Assembly (NCBI GenBank): GCA_016718825.1
Contig: JADKCL010000013.1
Location: 133,239-197,238, forward strand
Source: Bacteroidota bacterium
Lineage (GTDB): Bacteria > Bacteroidota > Bacteroidia > J057 > JADKCL01
Direction: 5' to 3'
DNA: 64,000 nt
Part shown: positions 1 through 9,047 of the stretch, one piece after another
Position numbering within the stretch: the stretch's first letter is position 1
How the letters are laid out: each line of letters starts with the position of its first letter
The notes under the pieces: model-generated
Seen by the model: the letters and a program-made list of their open reading frames with translations, nothing else
The model's database searches: none
Told to the model about the DNA's origin: nothing
Made by a program: the position numbers and the translations under genes

Positions 1-533
1 CGCGCGTAAATCGGGTTTTTGCCACTTTTGTCCTGTGGCCGCTCAAATTCCTTGAAGGTGAAGGTGAATTCGGGAATCATCAGCTCGGAAAATGGTACGA
101 CGACGGTCTGTCCTCCGCCCTGATGCAGAAGCAAGCCACCTTCGGTGTTTTCCATGTGAAAGCCTTCGATGGTGCAAAAAAGCGATTCGATCAATTCTTC
201 TTCCCCGAAATTTGTGCAAGTAAGCGTGGTAGTGTTTTTGGCTTCGTCAAAAGTCGCTACACATGGCCCAAACTTTTCAACCAAATCGGCAAGCCCAATA
301 TTGACATTCTCCGTGCAAGTGAAAGTGATAAAACGAATCACGTTGAAGTTTTGCGGCTTCATATTCACCAAAATGGAGATGTACCGCGCGTCAAACGGCT
401 TGACCCTGATGGCACCAAACATGTGGGCAGACCGGGGTTTTCCAAGCAGAAAAGCGATGTAGTTGGAGGAAACATCCTTGCGGTTCATAAAAGACCGCAG
501 TTCCAAGATGGAATCGATGAATGACTTTTGCAT
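1..533 (-). CDS. hypothetical protein, 3' end cut by window edge
   Basis: An open frame starts at an ATG at 533 and runs leftward without a stop to the window edge, giving at least 177 residues. The protein begins MQKSFIDSILELRSFMNRKD and has mixed beta-rich composition with several cysteines; I see no signal peptide, membrane segment or motif I recognise. It lies 81 bp downstream of the next leftward gene and may share its transcript. Coding is supported by length, absence of stops and amino-acid composition. The function is unknown, and the missing C-terminus could carry the diagnostic domain. Confidence 0.6.
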   Translation of the reverse strand, partial: MQKSFIDSILELRSFMNRKDVSSNYIAFLLGKPRSAHMFGAIRVKPFDARYISILVNMKPQNFNVIRFITFTCTENVNIGLADLVEKFGPCVATFDEAKNTTTLTCTNFGEEELIESLFCTIEGFHMENTEGGLLLHQGGGQTVVVPFSELMIPEFTFTFKEFERPQDKSGKNPIYA

Positions 534-614
534 GGGGCCAAAATAGTGTTTTTTTGGTTTCCGACGGGGAATAACCTTATAAAACTGATGCAATTGACTG
601 CATTTAAATCACCG

Positions 615-2138
615 TCACGGTTCCTGCGCGACCGTTCTCGGTAAGCGCGTGATGGGTACGCCGGCAATGCGGGAAGAAAACCAGTCCAGAATGTCAAAAA
701 GTTCGAGCACACTGAGGTCATTGCTGTTTTCGAGAAGGCTTTGAAGCTCGGTACGGGTCTTTTCCAGCAAAACCAGCTCTTCCTTTCGGTTGCGAATTCC
801 CCCGGCTTTTTTGAAAAATTGCGTGACCAACCGCATAAAGGGCGTCATCGCCTTGTGTTCCCTGAGATAGTGAATCGTGCCTGGAATCTGCTGCTCCACC
901 ACATCGAGATGCCCCAGACTATAATGCGCGACCAAAAACAGAATCCAAGAGTAGAAATGGAGATCGGGTCTGCTCGATTCAAGTTTACCATCGCGCAAAC
1001 TCAAAATCCAGGGTATTGCCTCCGAATTGCGGTCCACGGTGAGGAGGAAAGCGCCTGTGATGTGTCGCAACTCCATGTTGTCGGTTTTGCTGAGTTTTTC
1101 CTTGAACCTTCGCAAGCCCTCCTTGATCGATTCGACGGCTACCAACCCATTTTTTTCGTCGAGGCGCTTCTGTGCATAAACCAACTGAAGTTTCCAGTAC
1201 CGCGAAAATAACAAGGCTTCTGAATCGCCGGTCTTGAGGTTCTTTCGAATGGTTTTGAGCTTTTCCGCGGCCTCCATCGCCGAGGCATATTCATTGAAGG
1301 CGATCGAGTGCAAGCCCAATTCCGTGATGGTATTGATGTAGACAAGCAACTTGCCGGGGTCAGCCATCAGAAACTCGTTTTCTTCCAAAATTTCAATGAT
1401 CCGTTGGGCAAAGTATTTCCAGCCGGTGTCGCGCCCCTGAATGCTGTAAAGGTGGTTCCAAGTCCTGAAAAAATACAGCTTGGCGGTGATGGACCTGCAT
1501 TCGGACTCATCTTGGAGGAGTTGATGGGTCAAAATGGAATTGACCATGGTCATGCGGATGTTCATCGGCACTTTTTGTGCGATGGAAGCTGTGTCAAAAA
1601 GGTCGCGGTACCGTTGCAGGTTTTGCTCCAACTCTTTTACCCAGGCTTCTTTGTTGCGCAAGACGCGCAGCAGGTCCAGGTATTCCTCCGGTGGAAGAAA
1701 GTTGCGGGCAATTTCCCGCTGAATGTCGTGGAGGTCCAACAATTTGCGGTAAGCTTCCAGCTTTTCTGCAAGTTTGACGGCCCGGTTCACGCGCGCCATC
1801 GCTTGCTTGTGCAAACTTTTTTTGACGAGAATCGTGATTTGTTGGCGGTATCGGTCAAATTCAGTTTCGATCGATTGGTGGTGCGGCAATTCGCAGAGGA
1901 CTTCCAGAAGCCTGTCGTAGAGGTTGCTCTTGGCAATGGAAAAATTGTTCAGTGTCTTGGTTCCTTGAAATTGGGCCTTGGCCTTTTCCTCGTCAAAAGA
2001 CTCCATCCCGTGCAGAATGTCAAAGACCTTCAAATAGACGTGGTCGCCTTGGCGTTTCATGATCTCGGCCTTGAAGGCTTTCACCTCCTTTTCGGTGAGT
2101 GACTTTACCAAATCATATAGATCCGACTTCGGCGTCAT
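615..2138 (-). CDS. hypothetical helical-repeat (TPR-like) protein
   Basis: The protein is about 507 residues, almost entirely alpha-helical and charged, in the style of TPR-like helical-hairpin proteins. I chose the ATG at 2138 (MTPKSDLYDL) rather than a longer in-frame extension to 2294, because the extension is low-complexity, AT-rich and lacks a good start. The N-terminal part (LYDLVKSLTEKEVKAFK followed by a KVFDIL element) has the same layout as the N-terminus of the gene at 44514-46022, so the two look like distant paralogs. There is no signal peptide or transmembrane helix, so it is probably cytoplasmic. The role is unknown; a scaffold or regulatory function is only a guess. Confidence 0.75.
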   Translation of the reverse strand: MTPKSDLYDLVKSLTEKEVKAFKAEIMKRQGDHVYLKVFDILHGMESFDEEKAKAQFQGTKTLNNFSIAKSNLYDRLLEVLCELPHHQSIETEFDRYRQQITILVKKSLHKQAMARVNRAVKLAEKLEAYRKLLDLHDIQREIARNFLPPEEYLDLLRVLRNKEAWVKELEQNLQRYRDLFDTASIAQKVPMNIRMTMVNSILTHQLLQDESECRSITAKLYFFRTWNHLYSIQGRDTGWKYFAQRIIEILEENEFLMADPGKLLVYINTITELGLHSIAFNEYASAMEAAEKLKTIRKNLKTGDSEALLFSRYWKLQLVYAQKRLDEKNGLVAVESIKEGLRRFKEKLSKTDNMELRHITGAFLLTVDRNSEAIPWILSLRDGKLESSRPDLHFYSWILFLVAHYSLGHLDVVEQQIPGTIHYLREHKAMTPFMRLVTQFFKKAGGIRNRKEELVLLEKTRTELQSLLENSNDLSVLELFDILDWFSSRIAGVPITRLPRTVAQEP

Positions 2139-2241
2139 GATATTGTAGATTATTAGAACAATTGCTGAATATGGACGAAAATACGAGTAAAATTCGAGAA
2201 TATGGGTGTATAAAATATAAGAATGAGGCGCATTTTGATTG

Positions 2242-2269
2242 TTGAAAACTGCAAACCCGCCTACATTTG
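2242..2269 (+). promoter_or_regulatory. candidate Bacteroidota promoter
   Basis: TTG at 2242-2244 and TACATTTG at 2262-2269 are separated by 17 bases, matching the Bacteroidota pattern TTG-N17 to 23-TAnnTTTG. It points rightward into a gene-free region that ends in a strong terminator hairpin at 2405. The motif is short and could occur by chance. Confidence 0.35.
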
Positions 2270-2276
2270 CCTCAAG

Positions 2277-2438
2277 ATCATTGGATCTGCTCACGCCTAG
2301 GAAGGCATCAGAGACCGTTCTTTATCTAAAATCTGAACAAGATTTAGCAAAAAGAAAAAGTGAATGCAGTTGCTTTGAGTGTCTGCAAAATAGTGAAGAT
2401 AGTGACTCCCCTCGCCGCAAGCTTGGGGAGTTTTTTTT
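2277..2438 (+). ncRNA. candidate small RNA of about 160 nt
   Basis: A promoter-like TTG-N17-TAcaTTTG pair lies just upstream, and a perfect GC-rich hairpin with an eight-T tail ends the interval at 2438. No convincing open reading frame is contained in it: the only longer frame runs through the terminator and has unusual composition. The start is inferred from the promoter spacing. The whole 2139-2883 gap is otherwise gene-free, apart from a second hairpin at 2781-2821. The transcript is an inference, and no known RNA family is recognised. Confidence 0.3.
2405..2438 (+). terminator. intrinsic terminator
   Basis: The stem actcccc/ggggagt has a 13-nt loop and is followed directly by a run of eight T residues on the plus strand. 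On the minus strand the tail is not T-rich, so it acts rightward, although no rightward protein gene precedes it. Confidence 0.7.
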
Positions 2439-2780
2439 ATGCTGCGCCTTTGTTTCCCACCTTTTCTGTCCGAAAGCCATCCTCGAGAACGGAATAGAAT
2501 CAGGGAAATTCGACTTTAGTAAGAATAGTAGCGCTTTTGTGAGCTTTTTAACTCAAATGGGCGGTATTCGAACAGATAAAGTTTATTAGAATAGTGCCAA
2601 TTTTCATTTTTACATTCTTATCTCTGCCTTATACTTGTAACAGAATTAGAGAATGATCACGCTCGTGATCAAATCTGACGATTAAGCGTTCTTTTTTTGG
2701 CAATTGGCTTTAGACATAGTTTTAGAAAGGGTGATTAACCCTGATGAATCGTTCTTTTAGCTTTCCTCTCTTAGAGAAAT

Positions 2781-2825
2781 AAACTCCTCCATAAATCTCG
2801 TATTTGTGGGGGAGTTTTGTTTTTG
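2781..2825. terminator. terminator-like hairpin, possibly bidirectional
   Basis: Ten-base stem aaactcctcc (2781-2790) pairs with gggggagttt (2808-2817) with one G-T pair, then a T-rich tail. It lies 59 bp beyond the stop of the leftward gene at 2884 and could terminate it, since the minus-strand tail is moderately T-rich. It could equally end a rightward transcript. Confidence 0.5.
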
Positions 2826-2883
2826 AGCAATTGTGAATCGTTTTTCTGGATGGAAAGATGACCCTGCGAATTGTCCCAAATGT

Positions 2884-3645
2884 CTAAGCATCAAGATACG
2901 GAGCCTTCAGGAACTGAATTTGAGCAACTTTTGGTGCTTGCAAAAGGCTACCCACCATTTCCACCATTTCCCGCAGCAAAAAATGGCAAAATTCCCATTC
3001 ATCGAGAAAGCCAAACGAATCCCATTGGATAGGGTGGTGAGCAGCAAACGAAAATTTACGGTCACCCAATGTGAGCTGCAAGTCCTTGCCGTTCACGGGA
3101 CAAAAGCGGCCTTCTTGGGAGAGGCTGTCGCGGTAGATTTGCCATAACGTAAGCAGGCTTGCCTCGCCCTTTGATTCCGTCAGTCCCAACAACGACAAAA
3201 ACACCGAACCTAAGGGATACTTGGTTTTGATTGGATTTGCGGAGAGCGTATTCAGTAATTCTCGGAGTAGAAGATCCATTTGCCGCACCACATGCTGCAC
3301 AAACCCCAATTGCATCAATTGCCTGATGGTCTTGTTATTGTTGGCAATAAGGCGTTTGTCAAAGGTATGGCTGAATTCAGGCTGCACTTCCCACCACGAC
3401 AAGTCGTTGCCATGCGACCGAAGGTGCATCGCATTTACCAGCAGCGCATGCGCCTGCCCGCAAAGTTCCGACCAGAACACCGAACGGAAATCTGGGTGAA
3501 GATGTCGTTTGTTCCAGAAATTTCGTGGTTCCAGTACAATGTGATAGGCCTCCGCTGCAAAACGCACCATACGTTGCGCAGGAAAATTCCATTCATCCTT
3601 GGGATCATATTGACTGAAGTCGAAGTCTGGAATCCGCGTTGCCAT
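2884..3645 (-). CDS. hypothetical protein, 253 aa
   Basis: A complete frame from the ATG at 3645 encodes 253 residues beginning MATRIPDFDFSQYDPKDEWN. The protein is rich in aromatic residues, Leu and His, predicted mainly helical, with no signal peptide or transmembrane span. It is therefore probably soluble. It follows the cupin gene on the same strand with a 70-bp gap and may share its transcript. I recognise no family motif. Coding is supported by length, natural composition and the hairpin after its stop. The function is unknown. Confidence 0.65.
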   Translation of the reverse strand: MATRIPDFDFSQYDPKDEWNFPAQRMVRFAAEAYHIVLEPRNFWNKRHLHPDFRSVFWSELCGQAHALLVNAMHLRSHGNDLSWWEVQPEFSHTFDKRLIANNNKTIRQLMQLGFVQHVVRQMDLLLRELLNTLSANPIKTKYPLGSVFLSLLGLTESKGEASLLTLWQIYRDSLSQEGRFCPVNGKDLQLTLGDRKFSFAAHHPIQWDSFGFLDEWEFCHFLLREMVEMVGSLLQAPKVAQIQFLKAPYLDA

Positions 3646-3715
3646 GTTGTAATGGGTGATTTACCATTGCCGGTGAATAAAAAGCATATTGGAATGCGAC
3701 TTGTTTCCGGCGAAA

Positions 3716-4222
3716 CTATGCCTCGGAAGTCAACGCATCAATCATTTCAGCATGTGCCGGGTACGCTTCCAACAGCATTTGTCGACCTGCCAATTCGAAG
3801 TCTGCAAAATCAAATCCCGGAGCCATGGTACAGCCACACAATGCAAAACCCGATGCCACGCGCCCGGCAAACCAACTTCCTGCGGGCGCAATCAATTGCG
3901 GCATACAGCCTTTTGCATCTGACTTTCCCAACCATTTGGATTCCAAATCTCCATTCGGATGAATGAAAATCAGTTCCAGCGCATCTCCAGCGTAATGGTG
4001 CCAGATTTCATCCGTCGCCAACCGGTGGAAATGGGATGGCTTCTCCGCGGTGACCAAAAAATAGATGGCAGTGCTGGCATTCCGGCTGCCGATGTAGCCT
4101 TGCCCCAAACTGTCTTCCTGCAAAATTTCAGGGCTGCGAAACGTCTCCTTGAAATATCCACCTTCAGGATGCGCGATCAAACCCAGTCGGTCGATCCAGT
4201 ATTCCGCATTTTGGGCCGCCAT
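3716..4222 (-). CDS. cupin-fold protein, DUF985 (cupin_5) type
   Basis: The protein has 168 residues, the usual size of DUF985 cupins. Family features visible are the N-terminal WIDRLGLIAHPEGGYFKETF element, the central SHFHRLATDEIWHHYAGDALELI stretch broken here only for description (cupin motif with His/Glu), and the later GSWFAGRV and GFALCGCTMAPGFDFADFEL elements. The start is the ATG at 4222, which overlaps the TGA of the upstream gene in a TGATG arrangement, implying translational coupling. DUF985 proteins are small single-domain cupins, sometimes assigned sugar or nucleoside-diphosphate epimerase-like roles. The reaction here is not determined. Confidence 0.85.
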   Translation of the reverse strand: MAAQNAEYWIDRLGLIAHPEGGYFKETFRSPEILQEDSLGQGYIGSRNASTAIYFLVTAEKPSHFHRLATDEIWHHYAGDALELIFIHPNGDLESKWLGKSDAKGCMPQLIAPAGSWFAGRVASGFALCGCTMAPGFDFADFELAGRQMLLEAYPAHAEMIDALTSEA

Positions 4223-6909
4223 CAACGCAAAAGGGTGACAGCAAACACTTTTTGCTTGTCCTTTTCAGGAATGGCTTCGTCGCCGACGATTCGCACGGCC
4301 ACATAGTAGACGCCTTCAGGTACGTCTGCGCCGGATCCTGTTTTTCCATTCCACATCGCATTCTTGTCGGTGGTATTGAAAATCTGCTTTCCCCAACGGT
4401 CATATACCGCGATTTGGTAAAAGGCATCCCCGTAGTAATTGAACAGCAATTCGTCGTTGATTCCATCGCCATTGGGTGTGAAGACATTGGGAATGACCAA
4501 TGAATCGGCAACGATATTGACGGTGGCCGTGCCCCGGCAACCGCTTGTATCATAGCCCAATACCGTGTACAGGATCGACGAAGTCGGTGCAACAACAGGG
4601 TCCGGGCATGTGATACAATTGATGCTCGTATCGGGTGACCAGGTATAAAACATCGCCCCGATGGCTTGCAATTGCACGCTCTGTCCTGGATTGATCGTGA
4701 TGTTGCTGGGGGAGGCCTGCACTTGCAATTGACTTACGGTCACGGCAACGGAAATCGTGCTGACACAACCGTTCGTGAGGTCGGTGACCAAGGCGGTGTA
4801 AACGTTGTTGACGTCGGGTGAAATGACAGGGTTGGCAATCGAATCATCGCTGATGTATCCTCCAGACGTGCTGAGCCATTCGACCAGATAGTTGCCCGAG
4901 CCGCCACTGATCTGCACATCCAGTTGGATGCTGTCGCCCAGACAGATCGTCGAGTCAGCCCAATGGTCAAGATCCAATTGGAAAACATCGATATGAATTG
5001 AATCAATGTAACCACAACCCGACAGGGAGTTGAAGCCCGAGAGGTAATAAGTGGTATCAACCGGTGGAGAAATCACCGGATTCGGAATCGTGGGGTCACT
5101 CACGCCAACTGCGGGCAACCAATTCCAGGTGTTGACACCTGAGGAGCCAAATGTGTTGGTAATGTTGATCACGCCGTTGTTGCAAACAAAGGTGTCGGGC
5201 ATCGTGATGTCGATGGAGTCAGCGACATTGACGATCACATCCGAACTGACACTGGCTGTGCAGCCATTGGCATCGGTGACCGTTACGGTGAAAGTCGTGG
5301 TCAATTGTGGTGCAACCGTCACAGCTGCAGTCGTTTGGCTATTGCTCCAAGCATAGCTGTAGGGCGTTGTGCCGCCGGCTCCGGTAGCCGAAATCGTACT
5401 CGTTTGACCAGCACAAATCGTGTCAGGATTAGAAAAAGCTGTCACGGTTGGGGATGGCAAAACCGTAAGCGTGATGCTACCGACGGTGCTGCAACTGCTT
5501 TGATCGGTGACAGTCACCGAATAAGTCGTAGTGGCACTTGGATTCACTTGTATGGAGGCGGTAGTGCCACCTCCCGGGCTCCAAGCATAGGAATAGGAAC
5601 CTGTACCGCCCGTTGCGGTTGCGGTCAATGTGGCAATCGACCCGTCACAAAGGGTATCCGGATTTGCGGACAAACTCACGTCGGGGGTGTCGACGGCTAC
5701 CACTGCTACCGTCGCGGTGTCAGAACAGGACGCCATGCCAGATGTATCCACGACTACCAACTGATAGTTGACTGTGCCGGGCGTGACGGGTAGTACCCAA
5801 GGTTGGGCAGCAGTTGTTCCGCTCAAATTCGTATTGGGAGTCCATTGATAGGAATAGTCATTGTTGGGGGAGCCGCCCAGCTGAAATGAATCGCCTAGAC
5901 AAATCGTCCCTGGATTGCCAGTATTTGCACTCGGGAAGGGTTCTACAAACACCGTGACCGTATCTCGGTCATTGCAGCCTGCAATGTTGGTCGCAAGTAT
6001 GTTCAAGTTGTAGGGGAGTGGGATCAGACTCGTAAAAATCGGATTGGAAATGTTTTGATTGTTGATGATCGGAAAGCCTTGGCCCCAAAAGTAGGTAACC
6101 CCTCCTGATGCCTGCAATTGCAAGGGTTGACCGGGACAGGTTGCCGTATCCGGGCCAGCATTGGCAAAGTTGGCATCGACACAAATTACCTGGTTTTGAC
6201 CGGGATTGCCGCTTGCGCCAGTAAATCCCCACCAAACGTTGCTGTTCCCGCCAAAAACGGTGTTGATCAGGTCGATGTTGGCATTCAACCGTAAGTTGGT
6301 CATCGTCGGATAAAAAATCCTGATGTTATTGGTTCCGGGAGTCCAGAGGACTCGGTACGTGCGGCAGGAGCTGTCATTGATGGATCCCCCGGAGGCAATT
6401 GCCGGTGTAGGACCTGCAAGCGCAGAGGTGAGAACTCCATTTTGGTGAATCGCGATATGGTTTTGATTGATGTCGGCAACCCCAGCGCCCTGATTGCCCC
6501 AGGTGTCCAGCTCAAATGCAATGCTTGGCGTGATTGAAGTGTAGAAAGCATTCGGAGGGACCGCTTCCGAAAATCCAAGGCCATTCCCTCCGGCACCATA
6601 AGCGTTCAGACCTTGGCGCTGCAAGACCAAAGCGATCCCGTCTGCGCCGAAATTGAGCGAAGAAGGTCCCATCATGATCGAAAAGCTAAGGTCAAAAGGC
6701 TGGTTGAGGTCGAGTTGCACCGAATCCCAAACTACGCCGCGCGTGTTGGCCGTCTGTGGGGTGAGCAAAAAGCAATCGCCTCCCAAGCTTGTAGCGGCAT
6801 TCGGGGAAGGTCCGGGAATCACCGGAAAGTGCCACTGCGCCTTGAGGGGCGAAGCAACCGAAAATACCATTACAAAAGCCAGGACAAAGACTCCAATCAG
6901 ATTGCGCAT
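4222..6909 (-). CDS. secreted lectin-like protein with Ig/PKD-like repeats and CHU_C gliding-associated C-terminus
   Basis: The 895-residue protein starts with a signal peptide (MRNLIGVFVLAFVMVFSVAS, cleavage near Ala-Gln at about 25). Residues about 30-250 resemble an L-type lectin/concanavalin fold, with FGADGIALVLQ and SIAFELDTWGN elements and a VWWGFTGASG strand. Several beta-sandwich repeats of the kind written CxGxxxxLxAxGGxxxYxWxP follow, typical of SprB/PKD-like gliding adhesins. The end contains IPNVFTPNGDGINDELLF and YDRWGKQIF, the CHU_C type-B sorting domain. It is probably exported through the T9SS to the cell surface as a carbohydrate-binding adhesin. The ligand is unknown. The downstream cupin overlaps its stop. 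Confidence 0.88.
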   Translation of the reverse strand: MRNLIGVFVLAFVMVFSVASPLKAQWHFPVIPGPSPNAATSLGGDCFLLTPQTANTRGVVWDSVQLDLNQPFDLSFSIMMGPSSLNFGADGIALVLQRQGLNAYGAGGNGLGFSEAVPPNAFYTSITPSIAFELDTWGNQGAGVADINQNHIAIHQNGVLTSALAGPTPAIASGGSINDSSCRTYRVLWTPGTNNIRIFYPTMTNLRLNANIDLINTVFGGNSNVWWGFTGASGNPGQNQVICVDANFANAGPDTATCPGQPLQLQASGGVTYFWGQGFPIINNQNISNPIFTSLIPLPYNLNILATNIAGCNDRDTVTVFVEPFPSANTGNPGTICLGDSFQLGGSPNNDYSYQWTPNTNLSGTTAAQPWVLPVTPGTVNYQLVVVDTSGMASCSDTATVAVVAVDTPDVSLSANPDTLCDGSIATLTATATGGTGSYSYAWSPGGGTTASIQVNPSATTTYSVTVTDQSSCSTVGSITLTVLPSPTVTAFSNPDTICAGQTSTISATGAGGTTPYSYAWSNSQTTAAVTVAPQLTTTFTVTVTDANGCTASVSSDVIVNVADSIDITMPDTFVCNNGVINITNTFGSSGVNTWNWLPAVGVSDPTIPNPVISPPVDTTYYLSGFNSLSGCGYIDSIHIDVFQLDLDHWADSTICLGDSIQLDVQISGGSGNYLVEWLSTSGGYISDDSIANPVISPDVNNVYTALVTDLTNGCVSTISVAVTVSQLQVQASPSNITINPGQSVQLQAIGAMFYTWSPDTSINCITCPDPVVAPTSSILYTVLGYDTSGCRGTATVNIVADSLVIPNVFTPNGDGINDELLFNYYGDAFYQIAVYDRWGKQIFNTTDKNAMWNGKTGSGADVPEGVYYVAVRIVGDEAIPEKDKQKVFAVTLLR

Positions 6910-7080
6910 CCGAACAAAAATTTAAGAATTAGCCTACAAATTAAGCGGTTTTTGTTCATTTTTAAAAGCTATTCGATGATGCTGGGCGAATCGGGAGGCA
7001 TGAATGGCCCGTCCAACAAACCAATCACAATTTCGTCCAGCTTCTCGCACTGTATTTCTTTTCCTAACTTGCGGCCGTCA

Positions 7081-7809
7081 ATGAAAAAATTGGTTCAAAA
7101 CGCATTGCAGTCGGTGCTCGGCTTTCGCCGGTACCTGTTCTTGTTTTCGATGTTCAAGATTCGCACCCTACGGCGCGATAAAAAGGAGGGAGATTTTTTC
7201 CATTTCCTCTCCATGATTCCTGAGGATGCCTTGGTGCTCGACATCGGTGCCAACATCGGCATCATGACCGCTTGGCTCGCCAAACATTGCAAAAAGGGCA
7301 TTGTGCATGCAATTGAGCCCATTCCCGAGAATTTCGAAACGCTTACGCGTATCTGCAGGCATTACAATTTTGCCAATGTCAGGTTGCATCAGTTTGCCTT
7401 GGGGGCCGAGGAAGGTCAACTCGAAATGGTGATGCCCGAAGTCAAAAACGTGAAAATGCAAGGCTTGAGCCACGTGGTCCATGACAGCATCACGGACTTC
7501 AACGAGGGCAGGCGCTACGCCGTCCCGCAACATCAACTTGACTTGCTTCCCGAAATCGTGGAGGAGGTCAAAGCCATCAAAATCGACGTTGAGAATTTTG
7601 AATACTTCGTTTTCAAAGGCGGCGAAAAGATGTTGCGCAAGTACAAGCCACTGATCTACTGCGAACTCTGGGACAATGAAAACCGCGAAAAGTGTTTTCA
7701 GCTCCTCCAAGGCGATCTCGGCTACAAAATCATGGTGCTTCATGGCGGAACCTTGGTTCAGTTTGATGCCAAAATCCACCAAAACCAAAACTTCTTCTTC
7801 GTAGGCTAG
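7081..7809 (+). CDS. FkbM-family SAM-dependent methyltransferase
   Basis: The protein has 242 residues from the ATG at 7081 (MKKLVQNALQSVLGF); the frame is open further upstream, but that part overlaps the opposite-strand signal-peptide region and is not protein-like. The SAM-binding motif I is VLDIGANIGIMTAWLA, followed by VHAIEPIPENFETL. The C-terminal IKIDVENFEYFVFKGGEKML and PLIYCELWDNEN elements are typical of FkbM methyltransferases, which usually O-methylate sugars or polyketide-type products. The substrate is unknown. The gene stands alone between a divergent secreted protein and a convergent gldN, with a shared terminator at 7862-7896. Confidence 0.88.
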   Translation: MKKLVQNALQSVLGFRRYLFLFSMFKIRTLRRDKKEGDFFHFLSMIPEDALVLDIGANIGIMTAWLAKHCKKGIVHAIEPIPENFETLTRICRHYNFANVRLHQFALGAEEGQLEMVMPEVKNVKMQGLSHVVHDSITDFNEGRRYAVPQHQLDLLPEIVEEVKAIKIDVENFEYFVFKGGEKMLRKYKPLIYCELWDNENREKCFQLLQGDLGYKIMVLHGGTLVQFDAKIHQNQNFFFVG

Positions 7810-7861
7810 GGCAGAAGTGCTGTGCACGCCTCCTCCTCACTCACACTCCACACTCACACTG

Positions 7862-7896
7862 AAAAAGCCGCTCCGGGGTCCGGAGCGGCTTTTTTC
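7862..7896. terminator. bidirectional intrinsic terminator
   Basis: Perfect hairpin aaaaagccgctcc/ggagcggcttttt with a short loop, T-rich on both strands. It lies between the convergent FkbM gene (stop 7809) and gldN (stop 7976) and probably serves both. Confidence 0.85.
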
Positions 7897-7975
7897 GCCT
7901 GTGACTTACAAAAAACGTCTAGAAAAATGCTGTGGTTCATATGTGGATACCCATTGGCATCCCAATTTCTTATTC

Positions 7976-8848
7976 TCAGTAGCTCCAGAGGTGATGCTCG
8001 AAGTTGAGCATTTCATTCCGGCGGAAATCTGCCTCGGCCAAAGTGCGCACGCCGCGACCGCTGACATTGGTGACAAAACCGCTAAAGATCCGCTCCTCAA
8101 AAATCTCGCGCATGTTGCGGTCCTCGGCATCGTTGAAGGCGTTTTTCCACTGCGTCGCTTCCAAGGTCTCGAGCACATCGCTGAATTTCAGGCAGATGAA
8201 GTTTTCGTCAGGAAGCGTTTCGCCTGGATCTACCCAAACCAACCGAATGTACTGGATGTCAAAGATTTCGGCTGACCTGTTTTTGTCGAAGATGCGGTTT
8301 TCGATGAATTCGATCACGCTTTCGTAGGGTGCAAGGGAGAAGTCGCCTTCAGTGGCTTGGCCGCTGCCGCTTTGTGCGAAGGTGCCTTGGCCTTCTGCAT
8401 TGGCGCCGGTTTCATCCACCATCACGTCCTGATCCTCTTCCATCCACATTGGATCGTCTTCAGGAAATTCTGGATCGATCGGATCCTCAAAGTCTGGCGT
8501 TTCGTGTTTGGATTGGTCCTTGGCCATCACATCCTCGTAAGTCAGCGACTTGGTGAGGTTGTCCGGGTCGTAGGCGAGGTATTTGCCGGACTTGAGACCG
8601 TTCATCAGCGCCGCGATCAGCCCGTTGGTTTCAGGGTAGCGGTTGTTGCCATACAATCCACCGTCGGTGGTGGAGATCAACGGCTTGTTGATTTTTTCGC
8701 CGAGGTCGATGCGGTTCACGACCAAGTTGCGCTGGAAGTGGTCGTCGGGACGTGGTGGGATGTTCGCTCCAGGGATTTGGGCCATCACTGGACTTGCAAA
8801 CAAGCCGGCCACTACGAGGGCGAAGACGGAGATTTTTTGCGTTTTCAT
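7976..8848 (-). CDS. gldN: GldN-type gliding motility / T9SS core protein
   Basis: A 290-residue protein starts at the ATG at 8848 (MKTQKISVFALVVAGLFASP, signal peptide ending near VMAQ). A 27-residue in-frame extension upstream is rejected because it would precede a normal signal peptide. Diagnostic GldN features are FIENRIFDKNRS, the DIQYIRLVWVDPGE stretch and the C-terminal ERIFSGFVTNVSGRGVRTL element. An acidic low-complexity linker sits at about residues 115-170. GldN/PorN forms a periplasmic ring complex with GldK at the outer membrane for T9SS secretion and gliding. The usual gldKLM partners are not next to it in this window, so it is separated or duplicated here. Confidence 0.85.
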   Translation of the reverse strand: MKTQKISVFALVVAGLFASPVMAQIPGANIPPRPDDHFQRNLVVNRIDLGEKINKPLISTTDGGLYGNNRYPETNGLIAALMNGLKSGKYLAYDPDNLTKSLTYEDVMAKDQSKHETPDFEDPIDPEFPEDDPMWMEEDQDVMVDETGANAEGQGTFAQSGSGQATEGDFSLAPYESVIEFIENRIFDKNRSAEIFDIQYIRLVWVDPGETLPDENFICLKFSDVLETLEATQWKNAFNDAEDRNMREIFEERIFSGFVTNVSGRGVRTLAEADFRRNEMLNFEHHLWSY

Positions 8849-8990
8849 TGTTTTCAGCTTAAAAGTTTTACCTGAGTTTTCGCTCCAAGATCTGGGCCCA
8901 AATCCTGGTTTCTGTAAGCATAATACCATACCGGATTCAGGTTACAGGGCAGGAAAAACTTTTTTTGGATTCTCCCTTCGAATGCAAAAG

Positions 8991-9017
8991 AAAATGGCGG
9001 CCCAAGAGCCGCCATTT
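8991..9017 (-). terminator. intrinsic terminator
   Basis: An 11-bp stem (aaaatggcggc/gccgccatttt) with a short loop lies 30 bp beyond the stop of the leftward gene at 9048 and has a T-rich tail on the minus strand. Confidence 0.75.
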
Positions 9018-9047
9018 TCTATGTAATGAAATGAAAATCAATTCATT

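Noticed and set aside
2239..2589. Rightward 116-aa frame before the 2884 gene
   Set aside because: It reads through a strong terminator and has unusual composition, so a non-coding transcript fits better.
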